The translations under genes were made by a program, and so were the position numbers. This document shows, piece by piece, positions 8,087 to 16,630 of a stretch of 64,000 nucleotides of DNA (position 1 is its first letter; every line of letters begins with the position of its first letter). The notes below the pieces were generated by a model. That model did no database searches, was not told the DNA's origin, and saw only the letters and a list, made by a program, of their open reading frames with translations. The DNA is from Hymenobacter convexus. GTDB taxonomy: Bacteria > Bacteroidota > Bacteroidia > Cytophagales > Hymenobacteraceae. The DNA lies in assembly GCF_030580955.1 (NCBI RefSeq), contig NZ_JAUQON010000001.1, positions 830,193 through 894,192 of the forward strand. Direction: 5' to 3'.

Positions 8087-9295
8087 ATGCTTTTCTTCAT
8101 ACGATTTGCGTGGTTTGTGGCCCTGGTGCTGCTAGCCCAACCAGCGCTGAGCCAAGCCGTCACACCAGCCGCTGCCCTGGCCCAGGCCGCCAAGCTGGAG
8201 GCAGAGAAAAAATACGAATCGGCCTACCAGATTCTCGACAAAGCCGACCCCAAAAACCAGCAGCCCGAGGTGGTGCTCCAAAAGGAAAAGCTGCTGCTCC
8301 GGTACTACCTCATTGCCATAAACTTCCAAGCCTTCGGGCTGAAGGACCTGGCACCCGGCGAAACCGTGGAGCGGCTGCGCGGCAAAGAAGGCCAGTACAG
8401 CACGCATCTGCTCGACATCCCTAAAACGCTGACGCAGCTGCAGAAGCGCTTCCCCCAGGACTACCGCCTCAGCCAGGGCCTCGGCGACTATTATTACCGG
8501 GCCGTGCTCTGCCACTGCGGCGAGCAGGATAAAACCGAAGCCCAACTGCTCGACCTCGTGATTGCGCACTACAGCCAGGCCCACGCGCACCAGCTCGGCG
8601 ATTTCATGACCTACTACGCCGTGGGCTACGCGCACCTGGCGCAGGGGCGGGCCCAGCCCAGCGTCGCGCCGTTCGAGAAGTCCATTGCCCTGAACGCGCA
8701 GTACCCCGATTCGCCCTACAACCTGGCCTACGCCCTCATGCTGCTCAAGGAGCCGGCCCGGGCCATTCCCTACGCGCAAACGTCGTTGCGGCTCTACACC
8801 GACCCCGAAATGAAGGCCGATGCCGCCCGCCTGCTCGGCACGCTTTACCAGCGCACCCAGCGGCCCGCCGAAGCCAAAAAAGCCCTGCTGCAAAGCCTGG
8901 ACCTGCAGCCGCAGCACTACGCCACCCTGCGCAACCTGCTGGAGCTGGCCGTGAGCACCCACGCCCCGGACGCCCCCACCTGGGCCGCCCGGCTCTACCA
9001 GCTCAATCCGGCCGATGACCAGATGTTTTCCGACATCATGGACATCTACCAGGCCCAAAATCAGTGGGCCGAAGCCGAGGCCTTTTTCAGCAGCCAGCTG
9101 CCCACGGCCCCAGCCAAGCCCAGCGCCCAGGGCCTGCTGCATTTCTACGTGGCCATCCTCAACATGCAGCTCCGGCGCCCGCAGCTGGCGCGGCCCCACT
9201 TTCTGGCCGCCCAGCGCGAGCTGAAAAAAGTGGCAAAGCCGGATAACCCGATGTTTCAGCTGATTGATAAGGGCCTGGCCGAGAGCAAGCCCTAA
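8087..9295 (+). CDS. Secreted tetratricopeptide-repeat protein
   Basis: Start at 8087 (MLFFIRFAWFVALVLLAQPALSQ) gives a Sec signal peptide; 402 residues. After cleavage the whole chain is helical with TPR-like units: AQAAKLEAEKKYESAYQILDKA near the N-terminus, then YYAVGYAHLAQGRAQPSVAPFEKSIALNAQYPDSPYNLAYALMLLKEPARAIPYAQ, then ARLLGTLYQRTQRPAEAKKALLQSLDLQPQHYATLRN. These carry the W/L-G-Y-A-P spacing of TPR helices. A conserved CHCGEQDK loop near residues 142-149 interrupts them. TPRs are protein-interaction scaffolds; the partner is unknown. Periplasmic location is inferred from the signal peptide. Confidence 0.75.
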   Translation: MLFFIRFAWFVALVLLAQPALSQAVTPAAALAQAAKLEAEKKYESAYQILDKADPKNQQPEVVLQKEKLLLRYYLIAINFQAFGLKDLAPGETVERLRGKEGQYSTHLLDIPKTLTQLQKRFPQDYRLSQGLGDYYYRAVLCHCGEQDKTEAQLLDLVIAHYSQAHAHQLGDFMTYYAVGYAHLAQGRAQPSVAPFEKSIALNAQYPDSPYNLAYALMLLKEPARAIPYAQTSLRLYTDPEMKADAARLLGTLYQRTQRPAEAKKALLQSLDLQPQHYATLRNLLELAVSTHAPDAPTWAARLYQLNPADDQMFSDIMDIYQAQNQWAEAEAFFSSQLPTAPAKPSAQGLLHFYVAILNMQLRRPQLARPHFLAAQRELKKVAKPDNPMFQLIDKGLAESKP

Positions 9296-9494
9296 GCCAA
9301 GACGCACAAGCCCAGGAGCAGCCGGTGAGCGCGGCTAAGCGGAACCACCAAAAATAAAACGGCAACATTCTGGCCGCAGCTTGCGAATACCCTAGTTCGC
9401 CGGCCGCGCCAGTGCCCCGGTATGCCTCCGCACACCCGCCATGGCCTTCCCGCTGCAGTTCTTCCTCGAAACCGTTGTTTTACCCCACCTCCTC

Positions 9495-9839
9495 ATGGCC
9501 AAAGACAAAAAGAAGAAGCACAAGAAGGGCGATGCTTCGGAAGATATTCTGGACGTTGCCGCCTTGTCCATCAAGAAATTCCGCAAGGTGACCAGGGAAA
9601 TCGGCAAGCTCAGCACCGGCCAGAAGCTGGTGGGCGGCATTGCGCTGGTAGCCGCCGGCCTCACCTACCTGGCCACCCAGGATTCGTCCGAAGCGCCCGA
9701 CTCCGCGTCCAACTCCGACGAGCCGGGTCCGCTCAAGCGCTTGGCTGATAGTTTCTTGGGTGAAACGGAAGACACCCCGGCCCACCGCAAGCCCCGCAAG
9801 ATTCCCAAATTCAAGCCAGCCCCCGATTCCGAATCCTAA
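9495..9839 (+). CDS. Small Lys-rich single-span protein (paralogue 1 of a tandem pair)
   Basis: Start at 9495 (MAKDKKKKHKKGD) is chosen over 9441 because the charged start aligns with the next gene. The 114-residue protein has a Lys-rich N-terminus, the block IGKLSTGQKLVGGIALVAAGLTYLA that includes one hydrophobic span, and a C-terminal Pro/Lys-rich tail (HRKPRKIPKFKPAP). The next gene has the closely matching block LGKLSTTQKVVGGAALVALGLSYLS. No known family is recognised. The two genes are co-directional, 51 bases apart, and likely arose by duplication. Confidence 0.65.
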   Translation: MAKDKKKKHKKGDASEDILDVAALSIKKFRKVTREIGKLSTGQKLVGGIALVAAGLTYLATQDSSEAPDSASNSDEPGPLKRLADSFLGETEDTPAHRKPRKIPKFKPAPDSES

Positions 9840-9890
9840 ACGCCCGGAACTCATCCGGCGCGTCCACTTCCTTCAAACCAACCAGGCACC

Positions 9891-10166
9891 ATGAAAAAGA
9901 CCAAGAAAAACAAAGCCGCCAAGAAAACCTCCCTGCTCGGCGGCGCTACCAAGTCGCTCAAGAAATTGGGCAAAGGCAAAGCCCTCGGCAAGCTCAGCAC
10001 CACCCAGAAAGTAGTGGGCGGCGCGGCCCTGGTGGCCTTGGGCCTGAGCTACCTCTCCAAGCGCCGCGCCGCCAAAGCCATCGATGCCACGCCTCCCGCC
10101 ACCAGCGCCACCTCCAACGCGCTGGCCGCCGAAGAAAGCTTGGCCGCCATGGACGGCAACGCTTAA
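9891..10166 (+). CDS. Small Lys-rich single-span protein (paralogue 2)
   Basis: A 91-residue protein beginning MKKTKKNKAAKKTSLLGG. It carries the core GKLSTTQKVVGGAALVALGLS at about residues 35-55, followed by SKRRAAKAI. The short hydrophobic stretch flanked by basic clusters on both sides suggests a membrane-associated or nucleic-acid-associated peptide; this is inference. The tail is Ala/Thr-rich. It sits immediately before a family A repeat and converges with the cold-shock gene. Confidence 0.65.
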   Translation: MKKTKKNKAAKKTSLLGGATKSLKKLGKGKALGKLSTTQKVVGGAALVALGLSYLSKRRAAKAIDATPPATSATSNALAAEESLAAMDGNA

Positions 10167-10180
10167 ATAATATTTAGAAC

Positions 10181-10265
10181 GTCCTGCAGAGCGCAGCGAA
10201 GCATCTCGCGTGCATGAGCTAATTAAGTTGAAGCACGCGAGATGCTTCGCTGCGCTCTGCAGGAC
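10181..10265. repeat. Family A inverted repeat, copy 2
   Basis: Outer arm GTCCTGCAGAGCGCAGCGAA pairs with TTCGCTGCGCTCTGCAGGAC. Compared with other copies, an A-to-C change in the left arm is matched by T-to-G in the right, so pairing is kept. It lies between convergent genes. Confidence 0.9.
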
Positions 10266-10296
10266 GTGCCACTTCTTTCCAGCCAACATAAACACG

Positions 10297-10334
10297 AAAA
10301 AAGGCTGACGCTCTGGGAGCGTCAGCCTTTTTTT
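10297..10334. terminator. Bidirectional intrinsic terminator
   Basis: The stem AAAAAAGGCTGACGCTC / GAGCGTCAGCCTTTTTT (17 bp) has a loop of four bases. It serves the leftward cold-shock gene and can also end the rightward small-protein transcript. Confidence 0.9.
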
Positions 10335-10350
10335 GTGTTCTCAAATTTCG

Positions 10351-10851
10351 TTATTCGGCGGCAGGAGCAGATGGCGCGGCAGCGGGCGGCGTGGGGCTGC
10401 CCAGGCGTACGCGCACAGCATTAGGGCCTTTGGGACCCATTTCTACCTCAAACGTCACCTTGTCATTCTCATTAATCGTGATGCCGCCCAAGGCGTTGGC
10501 ATGCACGAAAATGCTTTCCTGGCTCTGCGCGTCGCGGATGAAGCCGTAGCCTTTCGAGCTGTTGAAGAACGTGACGGAGCCGGAGCGCATCGTGTCTTCG
10601 GGCTCCCGGTCTTCCTGCTTGGCCACGCTGATGCGAATGTCCTCGTCCTTGATGACGCGCTTCTTGGTGGGGTCGGGCGGGGTGGAGGTGATGTTGCCGT
10701 TTTCGTCAACGTAGGCAAACATTTCTTCCAGCGCTGCGCCGGATTTGGCGTTGGCCTGGCGCTCGGCTTTGCGCTCTTCCTTTTCGGTTTTCTTCTTGGC
10801 GCGCTTTTTCTCGTTGTCTTTCTTACCAAATGTCTCTTGAGACCTACCCAT
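10351..10851 (-). CDS. Cold-shock domain protein with charged N-terminal extension
   Basis: Start at 10851 (MGRSQETFGKKDNEKKRAKK), 166 residues. The longer frame to 11367 is antisense to rlmF and rejected. The first 45 residues are a Lys/Glu-rich helix, followed by FAYVDENGNITSTPPDP. The cold-shock domain occupies roughly 88-150: it begins SGSVTFFNSSKGYGFI with RNP1 (KGYGFIRD) and RNP2 (SIFVHANAL), and ends VTFEVEMGPKGPNAVRVR. A Pro/Ala tail follows. Such proteins bind single-stranded RNA or DNA as chaperones. The extended form, rather than the 65-residue CspA form, is common in Bacteroidota. Confidence 0.92.
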   Translation of the reverse strand: MGRSQETFGKKDNEKKRAKKKTEKEERKAERQANAKSGAALEEMFAYVDENGNITSTPPDPTKKRVIKDEDIRISVAKQEDREPEDTMRSGSVTFFNSSKGYGFIRDAQSQESIFVHANALGGITINENDKVTFEVEMGPKGPNAVRVRLGSPTPPAAAPSAPAAE

Positions 10852-10967
10852 AGTATTTGTTTTGTTGCTAATTCGGTGGTGCGGCGGGGCTTGGTGGGGG
10901 AAAGGCGGCCCCGCTGCGGAGTGGATTATCACGAAGATACGCAATATTCGGAGCCTTTCCGCGGGGC

Positions 10968-11957
10968 TTAGTCGCGGGCCTCGCTCCAGCGCGTTTTTCG
11001 CCAGGCTTCCCGCTGCTGCGGCTTGAGGAAAGTCCAGGCCACGAGGCGGCTTTTCTTCTGGCCCTGAGCCATTTCGATGGTGCGCACGTCGGTGGCGCCG
11101 GCCGTTTGCAGAGCGCGGTACACGCCGGGCAGCGTTTCTTTTTTCGACACCAGCGAGGTGTACCAGTAAGCTGAAGTGGGCCGCCGGCCGCTTTCCTGCA
11201 CCATGCGCCGGATGAAGCCGGCCTCGCCACCCTCGCACCACAGCTCGTTGTTCTGGCCGCCGAAATTTAGGGTGGGGCGCGGGCCGCGCTGTGTGCCCAG
11301 GGCCGCTGTTTTGCGCTGCGTGCCGGCCGCCGCCTCGGCCGCCGAGGCGTGGAAGGGCGGGTTGCACATCGTCAGGTCGAACACCTCGCCGGCCTGAATG
11401 AGGCCGTCGAAAATGCGGGTGCGGGCCGGCTGCAGGCGTGCCTCGATGGCGCCGGCTAGGCTGGGGTTGGCAGCTTCAATCTGCTGGGCGGCGCGCACGG
11501 CCACGCCGTCCACATCGGAGCCCACGAAGTGCCAGCCGTATGCGCGCCGGCCGATGATGGGGTAGATGCAGTTGGCGCCCACGCCCACGTCGAGCACCGT
11601 GATGTCCTCGCCGGGCGGCAGGGTGCCGCCGTTGCTTTCGGCCAGCAAATCGGCCAGGTAATGCACGTAATCGGCCCGGCCGGGGATGGGCGGGCACAGG
11701 TAGCCTTTCGGAATATCCCAGTGCTCGATGCCGTAGAACTGCTTCAGCAAGGCCCGGTTGAGGGCTTTCACGGCGGCCGGGTCGGCAAAATCAATCGACA
11801 GGTTGCCGAATTTGTTTGGCTGCACAAAGGCCGCCAGCGCCGGGCTGGCCTGGCTGAGCTGCGGAAAATCATAGGGCGCGCGGTGCGGGTTGCGCGGGTG
11901 CAGCTGCTCCTTTTCGGTGGGGGCGATGGGAGCGGGGGCGGGGTTGGGTTTTTTCAT
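10968..11957 (-). CDS. rlmF: 23S rRNA (adenine(1618)-N6)-methyltransferase RlmF
   Basis: Start at 11957 (MKKPNPAPAPIAPTEKEQLH), 329 residues. It has the RlmF opening HPRNPHRAPYDFPQL, the substrate-side block LLKQFYGIEHWDIPKGYLCPPIPGRADY, the SAM-binding motif VLDVGVGANCIYPIIG, motif SDVDGVAVRAA, and the N6-adenine methylase motif NPPFHAS (motif IV, NPPF). The C-terminal SRLVAWTFL is also typical. The enzyme methylates A1618 of 23S rRNA (E. coli numbering). Cytoplasmic. The N-terminal Pro-rich 15 residues are probably disordered. Confidence 0.95.
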   Translation of the reverse strand: MKKPNPAPAPIAPTEKEQLHPRNPHRAPYDFPQLSQASPALAAFVQPNKFGNLSIDFADPAAVKALNRALLKQFYGIEHWDIPKGYLCPPIPGRADYVHYLADLLAESNGGTLPPGEDITVLDVGVGANCIYPIIGRRAYGWHFVGSDVDGVAVRAAQQIEAANPSLAGAIEARLQPARTRIFDGLIQAGEVFDLTMCNPPFHASAAEAAAGTQRKTAALGTQRGPRPTLNFGGQNNELWCEGGEAGFIRRMVQESGRRPTSAYWYTSLVSKKETLPGVYRALQTAGATDVRTIEMAQGQKKSRLVAWTFLKPQQREAWRKTRWSEARD

Positions 11958-11977
11958 GAGAGAACACACAATAGAGC

Positions 11978-12085
11978 GTCATGCAGAGCGCAGCGAAGCA
12001 TCTTGCCCGCCACCACTAATCAGTGACGACTACACGAATTGAGTTACTTGTGGCGGTAAAGATGCTTCGCTGCGCTCTGCATGAC
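11978..12085. repeat. Family A inverted repeat, copy 3
   Basis: GTCATGCAGAGCGCAGCGAA at the left is complementary to TTCGCTGCGCTCTGCATGAC at the right; inner arms read GCATCTTGCC / GGTAAAGATGC and are less perfect. It lies between the rlmF start and the stop of the next leftward gene. Confidence 0.9.
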
Positions 12086-12105
12086 GTTCCAGCGACACAT
12101 TACTG

Positions 12106-12933
12106 CTACGTCGTCTTATACAAATACCAACCATCGCCGAGCGGCTTGAGCACGATGAGGTGCTCGGGCGTCATGGCCGGCAGTTGGGCGCGGTCGGCCT
12201 GATAGAGCAGGCCCACCGTGCTGTTCACCTTGCCGCCGATGACGAACTCCAGGCAGCTCGCGCAGCCGGTTTCGCGGCGCGTCACGCGGCTCAGAAACAG
12301 CTTGCGGAGCAGGGCGTGCACGGCGGGGTTGGCATTGGCGGCTTTTTCGCCGGTGGCCGCGCTGTCGGGTGTAAAGTACTTTCCTGCCTGCACCAAGCGT
12401 AGCACCTTGCGGAAATCGGCCCGGTTTTTCCGGAAGTGGGCGGCAATGTCGGCGTCGGCGGCCGTCCACAGGCGCAGGTTGCCCACGGTGAAGGCGTGGC
12501 TGGCGTCGGGGTGCTTGCGGTCGTAGTCGGCCACTTCGGCTGGCGGCAAATTCGAAAGCAGCTCCACCATGGGCGGCCCGAGGTGCGTCATGGCCAGGTT
12601 GCGGATGGCCTGCAGCTTCCAGGCGTCGCCTGCTTTGGCGAAGTGCAGGTAGAAGTCGCGGCGCTCGGCGGGCCCCAGCAACTCCACGGCTACCACGGCG
12701 GTGCTGTCGCCCTGCGCCACCAGCTGGCAGGTGCGCTGCAATTGGGGCGGAATCTGCTGGCCCAGGGTTTCGCGCTTGGCCTGGCCGGCGGCCTCGCAGC
12801 AGAGGTAGTCCTTCATCTCGGCCCAGCCCGTGGGCGCCACAAACCGCTCGGCAATCTGGAGCGGCGCGAGGGGCGGGGCCGTGGCGGCGGCGGCCGGCAG
12901 CCACAGGCAAAGAAGCAGGAACAGGTATTTCAT
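12106..12933 (-). CDS. Secreted protein of unknown function
   Basis: A 275-residue protein with a signal peptide (MKYLFLLLCLWLPAAAATA). I do not recognise a family. Visible features are a CC pair in DYLCCEAAGQAKRE, a CASC motif in RRETGCASCLEFVIGG, and a mixed alpha/beta pattern in which VVAVELLGPAERRDFYLHF and AWKLQAIRNLA resemble the beta-strand end of a DUF4878/SnoaL-like fold. The C-terminus LIVLKPLGDGWYLYKTT resembles another such strand, so a duplicated NTF2-like arrangement is possible. It is divergent from the S41 peptidase gene and is a single transcription unit as far as can be seen. Confidence 0.6.
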   Translation of the reverse strand: MKYLFLLLCLWLPAAAATAPPLAPLQIAERFVAPTGWAEMKDYLCCEAAGQAKRETLGQQIPPQLQRTCQLVAQGDSTAVVAVELLGPAERRDFYLHFAKAGDAWKLQAIRNLAMTHLGPPMVELLSNLPPAEVADYDRKHPDASHAFTVGNLRLWTAADADIAAHFRKNRADFRKVLRLVQAGKYFTPDSAATGEKAANANPAVHALLRKLFLSRVTRRETGCASCLEFVIGGKVNSTVGLLYQADRAQLPAMTPEHLIVLKPLGDGWYLYKTT

Positions 12934-13001
12934 TCGGAAGCTAACGGCAAAACAGCCGGCTTAAATTCCGGAATGCCCGCGCAATATGGGGCCCGGGCGC
13001 G

Positions 13002-13009
13002 TTTCTTTG
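13002..13009 (+). promoter_or_regulatory. Probable -7 promoter element of the S41 peptidase gene
   Basis: TTTCTTTG fits TAnnTTTG except for T in place of A, and ends 4 bases before the ATG at 13014, the same spacing as at 258-265 and 6159-6166. Confidence 0.4.
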
Positions 13010-13013
13010 CCGC

Positions 13014-14297
13014 ATGAAGCGTTGGCGGTTCCGGTTTGGGCTAGGGGTGCTGGTGCTGCTGATGGCCGCCGGATTGGCCGCCCAAACGCCGCCGCTCACC
13101 CACGAGCAATACCTGGAGGACTTCGATTTTTTCTGGGAAACCGTCCGGGACCATTACGGCTACTTCAACCAGAAGCAAACCGACTGGCCGCGGGTGCGCA
13201 CCATCTACCGGGCCCAAGCCGACACCGTGCGCAGCCGCCGCGCCTTCGTGCGCTTGCTCGAAAATGCCCTGGCCGAACTCTACGACAACCACGCCAGCCT
13301 GAACACCAACCGGCCCGACTCGCGCCGCCTCGTGCCCACCGGCACCGATGTGTGGGCCACCTTCGTGAACGGCCAGGCCGTGGTGCAGCAAGTCCGGGCC
13401 GGCTACGGGGCCGAGAAAGTGGGCGTGAAGCCCGGCGCCGTCATCGAAGCCGTAAACGGCGTGCCCGTAGCCGAAGCCCTGCGCCCCTTGCTGGCCCAAA
13501 CGCTGCACCGGCCCGACCCCGCCGCCCGCAATTTTGCCCTGGGCCAACTGCTGGCCGGCGACCACCGCACTCCCCGCACCTGGACCATGCGCCTGGGCAC
13601 CCGCACCTTCACGGCCCAGCCCGACGTGCCGGTATCGCTGCTCGAAACCACGCCCTACCGAGGTTTGCTGGCAGCGAAGCGCCTGGGCGACAAAGGCACC
13701 ATTGGCTATATCAAACTCAACAACAGCCTGGGCGACAACCGCCTCATTGCCAAATTCGACAGCGCCCTGACGGCGCTCAAAGGCACTGAAAGACTCATTC
13801 TTGACCTGCGCGAAACGCCCAGCGGCGGCAACACCACCGTGGCTCGCGCCATCATGGGGCGCTTCATCGAGAAGGAAATGCCCTACCAACGCCACGAGCT
13901 GCCCAACGAGGAAGCCGAAACCGGCATCCCGCGCCGGTGGCTGGAACTGGTGGCCCCGCGCGGCCCGCGCTACCCCAAGCCAGTGGTAGTGCTGGAGGGC
14001 CGCTGGACGGGCAGCATGGGCGAGGGCCTGGCCATCGGCTTCGACGCCCTGCACCGCGCCACCCTCGTCGGCACCGAAATGGCCCAGCTCCGAGGGGCCA
14101 TCTATTCCTATAAATTGCCGCACTCCGGCATCGGGTTCAGCTTCCCCGTCGAGCGCCTTTATCACATCAACGGCCGCCCCCGCGAAAACTATCAGCCGCC
14201 TTTTACGGTGGATTTAGTCAAGGCCGCGCAGCAGCCCAAGCCCAGCCCCGACCCTGTGATGAAGCAGGCGCTCAGTATACTGGAACACAAGAACTAG
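13014..14297 (+). CDS. S41 family (C-terminal processing-like) serine peptidase
   Basis: A 427-residue secreted protein (signal MKRWRFRFGLGVLVLLMAAG, cleavage near LAAQ). The N-terminal tricorn-core-like helical domain starts YLEDFDFFWETVRDHYGYF, then a PDZ-like stretch with GVKPGAVIEAVNGVPV (about 140-156), then the S41 catalytic core with GYIKLNNSLGDN, LILDLRETPSGGNT and the nucleophile Ser334 in GSMGEGLAIGFDA. The general base Lys is expected about 25 residues later but no clear Lys stands out (VGTEMAQLRGAIYSYKLP contains one). The usual S41 motif GSATASAAE is replaced by GSMGEGLAI, as in the tail-specific protease-like Bacteroidota subgroup. Likely periplasmic protein turnover. Confidence 0.85.
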   Translation: MKRWRFRFGLGVLVLLMAAGLAAQTPPLTHEQYLEDFDFFWETVRDHYGYFNQKQTDWPRVRTIYRAQADTVRSRRAFVRLLENALAELYDNHASLNTNRPDSRRLVPTGTDVWATFVNGQAVVQQVRAGYGAEKVGVKPGAVIEAVNGVPVAEALRPLLAQTLHRPDPAARNFALGQLLAGDHRTPRTWTMRLGTRTFTAQPDVPVSLLETTPYRGLLAAKRLGDKGTIGYIKLNNSLGDNRLIAKFDSALTALKGTERLILDLRETPSGGNTTVARAIMGRFIEKEMPYQRHELPNEEAETGIPRRWLELVAPRGPRYPKPVVVLEGRWTGSMGEGLAIGFDALHRATLVGTEMAQLRGAIYSYKLPHSGIGFSFPVERLYHINGRPRENYQPPFTVDLVKAAQQPKPSPDPVMKQALSILEHKN

Positions 14298-14309
14298 CGC
14301 CGGTTGGCG

Positions 14310-15416
14310 TTAGCGTGGGCGCGCCGGGCCACGTCCGCCGCTTTTGCCCGCGCCCGAAGGCCGGCTGCCGGTACTGCCGGGCCGGCTTTTCTGCGGCCGG
14401 GCAGTACCGCCGGGGCCGACGCTTTTGGGCCGCTGGGGTGATGGGGCCGAGCTTTTGGGCCGCGATGAGCCGCCGGGACCAGCCTTGGCGGGGCGCTTGC
14501 TGCCGGGCGTGATTTTGCCAGTGGCGGGGTCCTTTTCGGGGCGTGGGCCCCACCAGCCGGTGCCCGAGGGGTTGAACATCGACGGCGGGCCGGGCTTGCG
14601 CGGCTTGGGTTTGCCGGCCTGGCCATCGGCGGCGTCGCCTGCGGCTTTGCGGGCCGGCGCTTTGCGGCTGCGGCCGCCGGACGCTTCCTCGGTGCCGCTC
14701 GATTTGGCCACCATCTTCATGATGCCGGCCAGCTCCTCGGGCGTCAGCTCGCGCCAGTCGCCCACGGGCAGGCCTTTCAGCGTCACGTTCATGATGCGGA
14801 CGCGTTCCAGCTTCAGCACTTCGTAGCCGAAATGCTCCACCATGCGCCGAATCTGACGATTGAGGCCCTGCACCAGCGTGATGCGGAAGATGTAGGGCGT
14901 TTCCTTCTGGATGACGCACTTTTTGGTGACGGTGCCCAGCATCGGGATGCCGTTGGCCATTTCGTCGAGCATGCGGTCGGTGAGAATGCGGTCCACCGTC
15001 ACCACGTACTCCTTTTCGTGCTGGTTGCCGGCCCGCAGAATCTTGTTCACGATGTCGCCGTCGCTGGTCAGGAAAATCAGGCCTGACGAATCTTTATCCA
15101 ATCGCCCGATGGGGAACACACGGGCGGCGTGGTTCACGTAGTCCACGATGTTGCCGCGCACGCCCGGCTCCGAGGTACTCGTCACGCCCACCGGCTTGTT
15201 GAAGGCCAGGTACACGGCATCTTCGGCCTGCTTGGGCTCCAGCTTGTGGCCGTTCACGCTCACCCGGTCGCGCGGACCCACCTGGTCGCCGATTTTGGCG
15301 GGCTTGCCGTTGAGCAGCACGGCACCCTCGGCGATGTAGCGGTCGGCCTCGCGGCGCGAGCACAGGCCGCTTTCGCTGATGAATTTGTTGAGGCGGGTGG
15401 CGGAGCTGGACGGCAT
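14310..15416 (-). CDS. rluF: 23S rRNA pseudouridine synthase RluF with long disordered C-terminal tail
   Basis: Start at 15416 ([20 protein letters not shown]), 368 residues. The longer frame to 15560 begins inside a repeat and is rejected. It has an S4 RNA-binding domain ([20 protein letters not shown], about 8-27, with [13 protein letters not shown] after it), followed by the RsuA/RluB/E/F catalytic core with the active Asp in [18 protein letters not shown], the block [16 protein letters not shown], and [18 protein letters not shown]. These match RluF (U2604 in E. coli numbering) better than RluB. The last 125 or so residues are Gly/Pro/Lys/Arg/Ser-rich and probably disordered, binding rRNA electrostatically. 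Cytoplasmic. Confidence 0.9.
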   Translation of the reverse strand: MPSSSATRLNKFISESGLCSRREADRYIAEGAVLLNGKPAKIGDQVGPRDRVSVNGHKLEPKQAEDAVYLAFNKPVGVTSTSEPGVRGNIVDYVNHAARVFPIGRLDKDSSGLIFLTSDGDIVNKILRAGNQHEKEYVVTVDRILTDRMLDEMANGIPMLGTVTKKCVIQKETPYIFRITLVQGLNRQIRRMVEHFGYEVLKLERVRIMNVTLKGLPVGDWRELTPEELAGIMKMVAKSSGTEEASGGRSRKAPARKAAGDAADGQAGKPKPRKPGPPSMFNPSGTGWWGPRPEKDPATGKITPGSKRPAKAGPGGSSRPKSSAPSPQRPKSVGPGGTARPQKSRPGSTGSRPSGAGKSGGRGPARPR

Positions 15417-15497
15417 ACGAAGCGGCGAATTGGTTGAAAACGAAACGCGGCAGCTAAAGCAACGAACGTCTCGGAGGGCACAAAGGTACGCCCGAGG

Positions 15498-15520
15498 GTA
15501 GCGCGGACTTTTAGTCCGCG
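15498..15520. repeat. Family B short repeat (GTAGCGCGGACTTTTAGTCCGCG)
   Basis: A small palindrome with arms CGCGGACT / AGTCCGCG and a short T-rich centre. It lies upstream of rluF beside a family A half-site. Confidence 0.75.
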
Positions 15521-15536
15521 AAGGGGATAGGAGAAC

Positions 15537-15572
15537 GTCATGCAGAGCGCAGCGAAGCATCTCGGGTTTACG
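15537..15572. repeat. Family A repeat, single arm only
   Basis: GTCATGCAGAGCGCAGCGAA followed by GCATCTCGGG matches the left arm of copies 3 and 8, but no right arm follows. It looks like a decayed or solo half element. Confidence 0.8.
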
Positions 15573-15663
15573 CCACTAGCGGTGCTATTATATAGAAGAA
15601 CAACCTGCGCCCGCGCCGCCCGTTAGCCCAACCATACTATCCAATAATCACTGAATTACCCAG

Positions 15664-16533
15664 ATGTCTGACAAACCCACTATTTTCCCGCCCCAGAGCC
15701 AGGACGCGGGCGCCGGCAAGCCCGGCCTCGAATACAAGATGACGCCCGAGCCTGAGTACATCCGCGACGGCTACAAGGGCGCCGATAAACTGAAGGGTAA
15801 AGTGGCCCTCATCACGGGCGGCGACTCCGGCATCGGGCGCGCCGTGGCCGTGCATTTCGCCGTGGAAGGCGCCGACGTGGCCATTTGCTACTTCCCCACC
15901 GAGCAACAGGACGCCGAAAAGGTGCAGGAACTGGTGCAGGCCCACGGCCGCCGCTGCCTGCTGCTGCCCGGCGACCTGAAGTCGCCCGCCTTCTGCCAGG
16001 AAATCGTGGACCGCACTGTGGCCGAACTGGGCGGCCTCAACATTCTGGTGAACAACGCCGCCGAGCAAAACTGGCACGACTCGTTGGAAGATATTAAGGA
16101 TGAGGAACTGGACAGTATTTTCAACCTGAACATCATCGCCATGTTCCGCATTTCGCGGGCCGCGCTCAAGCACCTCACAGAAGGCGATTCCATCATCAAC
16201 ACCGCCTCGGTGAACGGCTTCAAGGGCAATGAGATGCTGCTGGACTACACTTCCACCAAGGGCGCCATCACGGCCTTCACGCGGGCGCTGTCGCTGCAGC
16301 TCATCAAGAAAGGCATTCGGGTAAACTCGGTGGCGCCGGGCCCTATCTGGACGCCCTTCATCACCGGCGTGGGCTTGCTGAAGCTGCCTCTGTTTGGGCA
16401 CGACGTGCCGATGGGCCGCGCCGGGCAACCGTCGGAAGTGGCACCGGCCTATGTGTTTCTGGCGTCGGAAGATGCCTCGTACTTCTCGGGCCAGACCTTG
16501 CACCCGAACGGCGGCTCGGTGGTGAACGCCTAA
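15664..16533 (+). CDS. SDR family NADP-dependent oxidoreductase (YghA-like)
   Basis: Short-chain dehydrogenase of 289 residues with the N-terminal extension (IFPPQSQDAGAGKPGLEYKM) and the downstream start KLKGKVALITGGDSGIGRAV that mark the YghA/glucose-dehydrogenase-type subgroup. The cofactor motif is TGGDSGIG (TGxxxGIG); NNAAEQ is the NNAG-like motif; the catalytic set is Ser in INTASVN with YTSTKGA (Tyr-x3-Lys). The C-terminal block PMGRAGQPSEVAPAYVFLAS and GQTLHPNGG is also typical. The substrate is probably an aldehyde or polyol; this cannot be fixed from sequence. Cytoplasmic. Often stress-induced in relatives, though nothing here shows it. Confidence 0.92.
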   Translation: MSDKPTIFPPQSQDAGAGKPGLEYKMTPEPEYIRDGYKGADKLKGKVALITGGDSGIGRAVAVHFAVEGADVAICYFPTEQQDAEKVQELVQAHGRRCLLLPGDLKSPAFCQEIVDRTVAELGGLNILVNNAAEQNWHDSLEDIKDEELDSIFNLNIIAMFRISRAALKHLTEGDSIINTASVNGFKGNEMLLDYTSTKGAITAFTRALSLQLIKKGIRVNSVAPGPIWTPFITGVGLLKLPLFGHDVPMGRAGQPSEVAPAYVFLASEDASYFSGQTLHPNGGSVVNA

Positions 16534-16630
16534 GGCCCGTGACCGGTGGGGAATAACCCCGCCCCAAGCGCTACCGTATCAGCCCCTAAAAATGGCTACA
16601 TCGCCGTTTACAATTTCTTAACCGCTTCCC

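Noticed and set aside
15417..15560. N-terminal extension of RluF ([11 protein letters not shown]...)
   Set aside because: The extension is translated family A repeat sequence and appears again as MLRCALQD-like or CALHD-like starts at other repeats; the S4 domain begins at the chosen start.
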